DNA from: Amorphochlora amoebiformis
Taxonomy: Eukaryota > Cercozoa > Chlorarachniophyceae
Assembly: GCA_054601695.1 (NCBI GenBank)
Contig: BAAHQB010000069.1
Coordinates: 558,001 to 622,000 of the forward strand
Length of the DNA stretch: 64,000 nucleotides
Reading direction: 5' to 3'
Below, one piece after another: positions 56,262-64,000 of the stretch; within the stretch, counting starts at the first letter, position 1, and the number at the start of each line of letters is the position of its first letter. The position numbers and the translations under genes were made by a program. Below the pieces are notes generated by a model. That model had not been told where the DNA came from. It saw only the letters and a program-made list of their open reading frames with translations, and ran no database searches.

Positions 56262-57194
56262 TTACATGAGCTTTTGGTTATAGCTGAGGACTAGCGTCCC
56301 ATCAGGATTCTTAGCATTAGCAACGAAGATGCATTTCATGTTCTCAGAGGACTTGGAGTAGCGAATATTGAAGGGATATTCCGCGCTGGTTCGGACGGTT
56401 GTGATGACGTTGCCCCAAGTGGCTTGTAGGTACTCTCCACGCACCACCCTCTCTATGTTTGCTCTTGAGTGTATCTGGTATACGTCATAATCATCAAGGC
56501 GTATCTGACGACCAGCCAGTTCCCCCAGAATAGTGCGTATAACCGAGTTATACAGGGGAAGAGGTACAAACAGGTTCGGGGTTTGGTCCGCCTTTGTGGG
56601 GTCATTGAAGTTCTTCAAGGCTCCATGAACGCTCCTACCGAGCCGATCAAAGATGGACAACACGCTGTTAGCAATCATTTTGTTTGCTTCCTTGATTTCA
56701 GAGGTGTGGCGTGCCATGAAGTCCTTTTCGCTGAAATGCATACATTATAAGTTAGTTCTCGAATATTTAAAGACATCTAACAACAATATTTTCTCACGAT
56801 TATGTATATGTTGATACCTTTCTATTTGATTCTTTGCATCCGCTGGTGATTGATCTGGGCGCACAGAAATAGGGGGACTCGAAATTTCATTTTCCTTGTT
56901 TTCTCTCCCTAAGCCGGGGAAGTAGGGATTTTCGTTCTGTTCGTCGCCAGACTCTTCGATGAAATCATCTGGAAGCTCGTCAACTATATAATTTCTCAAG
57001 CAAGCTGCTTTCCGCTTCGGTCTTCGCGATTTTGTCGCATTCCGTGAGCGGGGGTCGAAGCCATGAAAATATTTGTCAGGAGAGACAAGAAAAATAATTC
57101 TAAGGTGGAAATACCGTAATACGGCTGCCAACTTTTTTAAATCTTTACTTAATATTTCGCATGCCAACCCGACGCAAAGCATCGTTAGCCACAA
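56262..57194 (-). CDS. Transposon-encoded protein A, two exons, unknown function
   Basis: On the minus strand, exon 1 (57,194 or 57,182 down to 56,818) ends AATAGAAAG|GTATCAAC. Exon 2 (56,730-56,262) begins after GCATTTCAG and the frame continues ([13 protein letters not shown]) to the stop. The product is about 280 residues. Exon 1 codes for a basic cluster ([13 protein letters not shown]) followed by an acidic one ([14 protein letters not shown]). Exon 2 has a mixed, globular-looking composition ([32 protein letters not shown]). I do not recognise a DDE or other transposase signature. The 5' end overlaps the divergent gene by up to 34 bp, so the true start may differ. The intron is an ordinary 87 nt. 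Confidence 0.6.
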
Positions 57195-57751
57195 GGGCCA
57201 AGAGGCGCAGAAAGGCCCGGAAAACTGCCTACACCGATTGTCTCCGGCCTCCCTCTCATGGCCAATGGGATCGGTATAATCGGAAGATGAGATACCATGA
57301 ACGAGAAGATGTGATATTGTCCAAGACCAGAAAAATGGTAGATTTTTTCCAATGTGTCAAATTTTGCGTTAACAGGATTTTGCAGGTAAGGGATGGTGTT
57401 CCTGATCCGGCACTGGTCTTACAGTATGAGAAACTTGCACGCGAAGCAAGGATGCCGTGTGGAACATTTATTGAGGGTGGTAATCGCGTGCGAAAGCCCC
57501 CAACTCGGTTACAAGAGAAGGAAAACAATCTTCGGCTTGCAAACATGAGTCGCAGGTTCTCCAACAGTAAGAAAATGGCTCATGAAGTGTCCAAGCTGCG
57601 GTCATCACGTGAGGACTGGAAAAAGGAGGCATTAGCGCTCCGGGCGAAGATAGAGGACGTCGATCGGAAAGCCAGCACGCCAAATAGCACACCATCCAGC
57701 TCACGGTCTACGAAGACTAGGTATCCGTCTGTATATTATATGTTACATATG

Positions 57752-57817
<66 letters not shown>

Positions 57818-57840
57818 AGATACAAAAAAATATACACACT

Positions 57841-57897
<57 letters not shown>

Positions 57898-57916
57898 CAT
57901 ATGTTATGTATGTTTG

Positions 57917-57958
<42 letters not shown>

Positions 57959-58089
57959 GCAGATGTTACAGCGATTGCCAGGATGGGAAGACGGTGCATG
58001 AATCTTGTTTTGGCAATTTTCGGCAAGAATCGAGTGCAGCCCTATGTGTATGCTATGCTAATTGAGCTACCTGTACCAATCACGGTGGG

Positions 58090-58124
<35 letters not shown>

Positions 58125-58166
58125 TATACATATGTATGTATGTGTACCGTGATATATACATATTAT

Positions 58167-58247
<81 letters not shown>

Positions 58248-58898
58248 ATATATGTGTGTGTGTATATATATATAAACATATATGCATACACGTACATATA
58301 TACATATACATATTGCAGGTGCCAAGACTTAGGAATTCCAGCAGATACCACCGCCCTAAACGCTCAAAATTCGGAACATGTGAACAAGATTATGAAGGAC
58401 ATCGAGCACTCAATGTCATCACACAACAAAGTCGTCGCCCATGACAGCCCAGACGTGGGGGACCACACAGAGAGCCGAATGTTCCTGGTCTTTTTGCACG
58501 AGCATATGACCAAAAGGAAGGCTTTCACACACGACTTGCTCACATATAAACTTCTCAGGACGTGCAACACAGACGCCAATCACATTCTCCCCGATCAGAA
58601 GGTCTGCAACGTCTGTGGACACGCACGTGAATCTGCGACACACAAGTCAATATGTGAGCACGTATGGATGCCCGAGTTGGAGGCCATCATGGAGTCTGGG
58701 AAGCTGACTGACGATTTAAAAGAATACCTCTCCTCAGATGAAGCATTAACGATGCTCTCTTACCAGAATCTCGGCGGAAATGTGGCGCAACGTCCACGTC
58801 AGAGGTTGAGAAAGGTGACTTCAACTACAGCTGAAATGCGGCAACAAAGTGCAAAAACTACTAAAAGTCGTGCTTCTAAGAGGCGTAGGAAGCACTAG
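57161..58898 (+). CDS. Transposon-encoded protein B, three exons, unknown function
   Basis: Exon 1 (57,161-57,720) encodes a very basic N-terminus ([12 protein letters not shown]) and a coiled-coil-like region ([20 protein letters not shown]) before ACTAG|GTATCC. Exon 2 begins at 57,963 and exon 3 runs 58,319-58,898. Both introns are largely (TA)n, as in the host genes. Exon 3 has a possible zinc-binding cluster ([19 protein letters not shown]) and a Lys/Arg-rich tail (SKRRRKH). Exon 2 is open in two frames and its donor is ambiguous, so the exact joined protein is not fixed. Short SRxxWKxKA-type segments are common at transposase N-termini, which is suggestive only; the catalytic core was not identified. 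Confidence 0.55.
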
Positions 58899-59119
58899 GA
58901 ACATCGCTGATACCTAGAGATCACCTGCGAACTAGTACATAGTGCTCCAGGATTGCAAATTTTGAAAAAAAAATTTCAATGATTATGACTTGAAAATTTG
59001 ATGATTTCAACCGTTTTCTAAAAAACGGCTCGGCTGATTTTTTTTTTTTTCTATTTTTATCTATTCTGATGCGTATTGAAGACATTTAAGTGGTCAGATG
59101 ACCCTCCCCTAAAAAAAAA

Positions 59120-59149
59120 TTCACTCGTGACCGATATGTGCGGGCTGTG
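59120..59149 (-). repeat. Right terminal inverted repeat
   Basis: Thirty bases ending GCGGGCTGTG, a perfect reverse complement of the left end. It is preceded by an A-rich run (59,111-59,119) and followed by GTCTAGTTAGTAG. Confidence 0.9.
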
Positions 59150-60008
59150 GTCTAGTTAGTAGATAGGGTAGATAGATTCTATATAGTAAAAACTACTGTC
59201 TAGACTGTAGATACTGACTATAGTGACCCTACTAGCCTAACCTAGCTAACTAACCCTAGCTCCTACAGCCTAGAGCTCTAGTAGCTAGAGGACTAGAGTT
59301 TAGTCAATAGATTCTAGAGATTATCTGATATCCAAAGTTCAAAAATGTTTAAATCCAGGCTCAAAACAAATTTAAACTCTACTAGTCTAGACTAGTATAC
59401 AAACTAGACAAAAACTAGTCGAAGCCAATCATCTTGATCATCACCCAGATCACATCCACTAGATGCAGTAGAATCACCAGATCTGCAACATCCACTGGAT
59501 CTAGTCTCGTCTCGAGCGTCTAGCTGCCATCAGGTCATCCAGATCATATCGTCGACTACTTTCTAGTGGTAGCCGTCACAGATCGATACACCAATTGCAA
59601 GTTCATGACACCGACATCCGTATGTTAGACTCTAGCTGTCGGCACTAGCTGTGATATATCTAGCATATGCACTTATTATCCGGATTATACAGATTTATGT
59701 GTAGTTCCGATGATTGACGCTGGGAGATTACCTGTATGTATGTATCATCTGAATATATATGTATGTGTACAACTTCATGTGTATATATTATATTGTATAT
59801 GTTAAATAGATATATGTGTATATATGTATGTTATATAACTAGTATATATATGTATATAAATATAATATATATATATATATATATAAAAGAAGAAATTATT
59901 ATTAGAAATGGTTAAATATATATATCAATTAGATTATAATATTTCGATGCCGAAATAATGATATGTAGATATAGATATAGACTCATTATCAAGAATATAT
60001 ATAAATAA

Positions 60009-60049
<41 letters not shown>

Positions 60050-60342
60050 TACTATATATATATAAATATATATTAAATAATAAATATGCAGAAATACAGA
60101 ATATAACATATATTGTAAATTAATATTATATGTATATAACGCAACTCTTGTGCTGCGTATGATTCAACCAGACATAAGTTATCATGTGTCAGACACCCAC
60201 GTACATATATATGTATTATATATGTACGTATTACATATACTTTCATAACCCTACGTGTATAATATATTATATATATATATATATACATGCATATGTTACA
60301 TACATATATATTATAGATAACGTGTATATATACATTTGTATA

Positions 60343-60383
<41 letters not shown>

Positions 60384-60481
60384 ACAATAGGTATACGCAA
60401 TATGTACACACATACACACACACGCACATATATATATATATATATATATCTACAAATATATGTATGTACATACACACACAC

Positions 60482-60512
<31 letters not shown>

Positions 60513-60590
60513 TCTACGTGTTATATATATTATATGCATAAGGGCATATATGCATATCAAACAAGCGTAAAATGATATATTCATAGGGCA
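59150..60590. repeat. CTAG-rich flank, then TA/TG microsatellites
   Basis: To about 59,650 the DNA is rich in CTAG and TAGACT words and includes short telomere-like pieces (TAACCTAGCTAACTAACCCTA). After about 59,740 it becomes (TA)n with small islands. The island at about 60,130-60,205 reads RGCLTHDNLCLVESYAAQ on the minus strand but has no upstream AG. No gene is called. Confidence 0.5.
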
Positions 60591-60960
60591 CATTATATAA
60601 ATCACCCAAATACATCCATTCAAAAAATGAGGTACTATCATTATTCACATAACGCGAATGTATATCTGGCATATGCACGTTAAAAAACACCCAAATACAT
60701 ATGCACGTTAAAAAACACCCAAATACATCCATTCAAAACGTGAGGTACAATCATTATTCACTTAACGCGAATGTATATCTAGCATATGCACACATCCATT
60801 CAAAACATGAGGTACAATCATTATTCAACGTTAAAAACACCCAAATACATCCATTCAAAACATGAGGTACAATCATTATTCACATAACGCGAATGTATAT
60901 CTAGCATATGCACGTTGAAAAACACCCAAATACATCCATTAAAAACGTTAGTTCATACCC
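60590..60960 (+). repeat. ~85-110 bp tandem repeat, about four copies
   Basis: The unit contains CACCCAAATACATCCATTCA, then AAACATGAGGTACAATCATTATTCAC, then ATAACGCGAATGTATATCTAG, then CATATGCACGTTAAAAAA. The final version runs into the open island at 60,905. In that reading the unit spans a 3' splice site (ATCTAG|CATATG) plus about 45 nt of exon, so it may be another acceptor-edge array, here without TA spacers. Confidence 0.7.
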
Positions 60961-61040
60961 AGAAGATTTCGAGAGTACCATGCATACGCAACATGAAATG
61001 GACAACGAGAATACACCAACTGTTGAAAATATACATATAT
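60905..61040 (+). other. Candidate single exon, unknown function
   Basis: After ATCTAG an ATG at 60,908 opens a frame (MHVEKHPNTSIKNVSSYPED…) with an acidic, polar region (MDNENTPTVEN) up to a GTGTGA at 61,041. No partner exon was found, and the minus strand is also open across part of it (LVYSRCPFHVAYA between CAACAG and GTACTC). Strand and reality are uncertain. Confidence 0.3.
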
Positions 61041-61159
61041 GTGTGATGGTGTATATATATGTATGTATGTATATGTATGTATATGTGTATGTATAGAAAT
61101 GTATGGTATTTGTATTTGTAATTATATTATATATATATATATATTGATGATATATGTAT

Positions 61160-61203
<44 letters not shown>

Positions 61204-61251
61204 TTAATCTTTAAATGTATCTTTTGTCCTTGATTTAAGTGTATATACATC

Positions 61252-61299
<48 letters not shown>

Positions 61300-61312
61300 C
61301 ATACATGTATAC

Positions 61313-61362
<50 letters not shown>

Positions 61363-61722
61363 TATATATGTATATGTAGGTAGGTATGTATGTATGTATT
61401 TATATGTATATGTATAATTGTATTTATAATTATATTTACTATATATAGATATGTATATATATATATAGTATTATGTATATATTGATTTATACATAACAAA
61501 TATAATATTTGTACCCATTAATCGTATATAACATATATATGTACATTGTATATATACATATAATATGTGCATTATACATATATATGTATTGAATTATTTT
61601 TATATTTATCTATTATATAAATGTCATATATATATATATATATATAATAATAATTATACATATATATATATATATAATTATATATATATATATAATAAAT
61701 GAACATACACACATATATATAT

Positions 61723-61770
<48 letters not shown>

Positions 61771-61835
61771 GTAGATTGCTTACGTAGGAGTAGATAGTTA
61801 TTGAAACCCCTTATGGACTTAAAGAGGAGTATATA

Positions 61836-61885
<50 letters not shown>

Positions 61886-61935
61886 TTGTGCGTGTGTGTT
61901 TGTGCGTGTGTGTTTGTATATTTATATATGTATAA

Positions 61936-61976
<41 letters not shown>

Positions 61977-61999
61977 TATACAATTATATTATTGCTTAC
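61041..61999. repeat. TA-rich DNA with one donor-edge copy
   Basis: Mostly (TA)n and (TG)n. At 61,781-61,830 lies a copy of the 3' end of the TMEM144-like exon at 62,000-62,087 together with its donor (minus strand CTACTCCTAC|GTAAGCAATC), about 210 bp further along the gene. An island at about 61,205-61,228 could be a following exon (minus strand after [15 protein letters not shown]) but has no clear end. Confidence 0.5.
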
Positions 62000-62090
62000 G
62001 TAGGAGTAGATAGTTATTGAAACCCCTTATGGACTTAAAGAGGAATATGCTCCATATCGAACCCACAATACCTGGACCAATAACTACCTG

Positions 62091-62137
<47 letters not shown>

Positions 62138-62205
62138 TATGTATATATTAATATATGGATAATACCTAGATATGTATTTAACTATTTTTCTTACATATTT
62201 ATGTG

Positions 62206-62245
<40 letters not shown>

Positions 62246-62324
62246 GTGTATATCTTTTATATATATATATATATATATGAGGAAATGCTCCATATATACC
62301 CATGACACTAACTCCATATATATA

Positions 62325-62380
<56 letters not shown>

Positions 62381-62382
62381 TA

Positions 62383-62433
<51 letters not shown>

Positions 62434-62502
62434 TAGGGGGGTATATTTATAGCTAATATATACATACAACGTCCACATGTATGCAGATATAAGTATAGGC
62501 TT

Positions 62503-62538
<36 letters not shown>

Positions 62539-62546
62539 AATTATAT

Positions 62547-62616
<70 letters not shown>

Positions 62617-62978
62617 CATTTACATGTGTATATGTATGTACATATATATGTATGTGTTTGTGGACCTATGTGTTTTGGACATTCATGTGTGTATATGTAT
62701 ATGTTTATCCATTTTAGACCCTCCTATATATATATATATGTATATCTATCCATCTATATATATATATATATATCTTTGTGTGTGTGTGTGTTTGTGTGTG
62801 TGTGTACAATATTAAGTGTATAATATTAATTACCATAGGAAACGCAACTGTATAGCCTAGCTCGCCGTTAGCTATAAACCACCCGATCTGCCCAATAGCC
62901 CAAATCACGCCTGAATTCGGTTAGGTTAGGGTTAGGGTTAGGGTTAGGGTTAGGGTTAGGGTTAGGGTTAGGGTTAGG

Positions 62979-63017
<39 letters not shown>

Positions 63018-63026
63018 CGCACATGT

Positions 63027-63083
<57 letters not shown>

Positions 63084-63168
63084 TAGGGTTAGGCTAGTTA
63101 ATGTTGAGATTATGCCTGGCATGAAAATGTATGTGTATGAATTTAAACGTGTGCTTGTAGTATATAGG

Positions 63169-63242
<74 letters not shown>

Positions 63243-63331
63243 CGCACACACTGAAAGGCATATATAATATATATATATATGTATATATATATATATTATA
63301 TTATATATTTATATATATATATATATATATT

Positions 63332-63374
<43 letters not shown>

Positions 63375-63416
63375 GCTAAGAAAGGCTGGAAAGGTTAACT
63401 CAGACGAGATCCACGG
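62000..63416 (-). CDS. TMEM144-like multi-pass membrane protein, C-terminal part, partial
   Basis: Three minus-strand exons join in phase: 63374-63416 ([14 protein letters not shown]), 62834-62910 ([20 protein letters not shown]…) and 62000-62087 ([18 protein letters not shown]…, ending after RGFNNYLLL). The G-W-IGQ-FIAN-LG…FP order followed by [19 protein letters not shown] matches, from memory, the last helices of the TMEM144/DUF1632 family of putative carbohydrate transporters. The intron between the first two includes a telomeric array (62,921-62,977) and ends CCGAATTCAG|GCGTG. The 5' exons lie beyond 63.4 kb or outside the window; the final exon is unresolved. Confidence 0.65.
62918..63095 (-). 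repeat. TTAGGG array and TA/CA tract inside an intron
   Basis: About nine TTAGGG units (62,921-62,977) adjoin the acceptor of the second TMEM144-like exon. They are followed by (TA)n and (CA)n and two more TTAGGG units at about 63,080-63,092. On the gene strand the repeat is CCCTAA and sits just upstream of the AG. Confidence 0.7.
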
Positions 63417-63451
63417 CTTGTTTTTCTTGTAACTATATATATATATATGTA

Positions 63452-63496
<45 letters not shown>

Positions 63497-63575
63497 GCAC
63501 ACATATACACATACACACAACATATATGTTTATATATATATATATAAATATAAATATTTATGTATATACATATAT

Positions 63576-63615
<40 letters not shown>

Positions 63616-63930
63616 TTATCACATACATACATACATACACATATATACATACATACATATACATATACATCCATAAATATATATGTATATGTATACATAC
63701 AATTACAAAAGAAACAACCGTGGATATCGTCTGAGAATGCATGTGTATATGTATTATATGTTACATGTATATATATGTATGTATGTATATATATATATAT
63801 ATGTATATGCATTTTATTGTATAGATAAATATGTGTGTGCACGTATGTATGTATGTACGTACTATGTATATAATTTATATATATATGTGTATATATTATA
63901 TATATATATATATGTATGTATATATATATG

Positions 63931-63976
<46 letters not shown>

Positions 63977-64000
63977 AAGGTTACATGGTGTAGCCAAAGA
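63417..64000. repeat. TA/TACA repeats with an inverted exon-edge copy
   Basis: Simple TA and TACA repeats fill this end of the window. At about 63,702-63,742 the + strand reads ACAAAAGAAACAACCGTGGA then TATCGTCTGAG. This matches the minus-strand start of the exon at 63,374-63,416 with its intron end (ACAAGAAAAACAAGCCGTGG, ATCTCGTCTGAG), so it is an edge copy in reverse orientation. No further exon is supported. Confidence 0.6.

Larger units (their letters stand above)
55831..59149. mobile_element. 3.3-kb DNA transposon with perfect 30-bp terminal inverted repeats
   Basis: The left end CACAGCCCGCACATATCGGT followed by CACGAGTGAA is the exact reverse complement of 59,120-59,149. Inside are two divergently transcribed genes starting near 57.16-57.19 kb. 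Flanking DNA on both sides is CTAG-rich. A target duplication is not certain: GT lies immediately outside both ends, consistent with a 2-bp duplication, and no longer perfect one is present. CACAG…CTGTG termini recall the CACTA/Mirage/Chapaev group, but the encoded proteins were not recognised as that transposase. The perfect repeats suggest recent insertion. Confidence 0.85.

Noticed and set aside
55820-59165. A longer target-site duplication next to the transposon (TAGATTTAGT against TCTAGTTAGT)
   Set aside because: Only 7 of 10 bases match, in a CTAG-rich background where such similarity is expected; only GT is shared directly at both ends.

Overview
This is a nuclear DNA window from a eukaryote, most likely a protist or alga with TTAGGG telomeres. 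Roughly two thirds of it is simple sequence: (TA)n tracts, (TG)n, CT/GA minisatellites and internal (TTAGGG)n/(CCCTAA)n arrays. There are no bacterial-style ORFs. Genes become visible only when the short non-repeat islands are read as exons of about 12-140 nt bounded by AG and GT, with codon phase tracked across the repeats. The species cannot be named from this window. The protein families are a UDP/dTDP-glucose 4,6-dehydratase, an RGS-plus-membrane Rax1-like protein, an algal/stramenopile-style methyltransferase and a TMEM144-like transporter. They are compatible with several microbial eukaryote groups.

Layout. 2.2-4.9 kb (+): a weakly supported five-exon gene with a telomere-repeat intron. 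5-7.5 kb: intergenic, CTAG-rich. 7.5-25.4 kb (-): one roughly 18-kb gene of about 22 exons for a membrane-anchored SAM-dependent methyltransferase; its introns contain nearly every repeat class in the window. 25.4-28.5 kb: divergent intergenic region. 28.5-40.9 kb (+): a complete 18-exon gene for a Rax1-type RGS/transmembrane protein. 41.8-46.5 kb (+): two less certain multi-exon genes. 46.6-49.2 kb (+): a five-exon gene for a 170-residue protein of unknown function. 49.2-50.8 kb: CTAG-rich intergenic. 50.8-54.8 kb (+): a 12-exon nucleotide-sugar 4,6-dehydratase, the best-supported gene. 55.8-59.1 kb: a 3.3-kb DNA transposon with perfect 30-bp terminal inverted repeats and two divergent genes, inside CTAG-rich DNA. 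62.0-63.4 kb (-): three exons of a TMEM144-like membrane protein that continues beyond the window.

The notable pattern is in the introns. Many consist almost entirely of simple or telomeric repeats. Embedded in them are extra copies of the neighbouring exon edge: a splice site plus roughly 10-80 nt of adjoining exon, usually separated by (TA)n. Donor-edge copies lie downstream of an exon and acceptor-edge copies lie upstream, so an exon can sit inside a ladder of partial copies of itself. Two sizeable tandem arrays, at 13.1-14.0 kb and 21.3-22.4 kb, contain repeated copies of a neighbouring 5' splice site. In several ladders the differences between copies fall at synonymous positions of the exon frame. 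This exon-edge duplication system and the telomere-repeat introns are what I would follow up first.

All exon models come from reading splice signals, phase and remembered family motifs. No alignment or transcript was available. Opposite-strand decoy exons also occur and are recorded among the rejected items.
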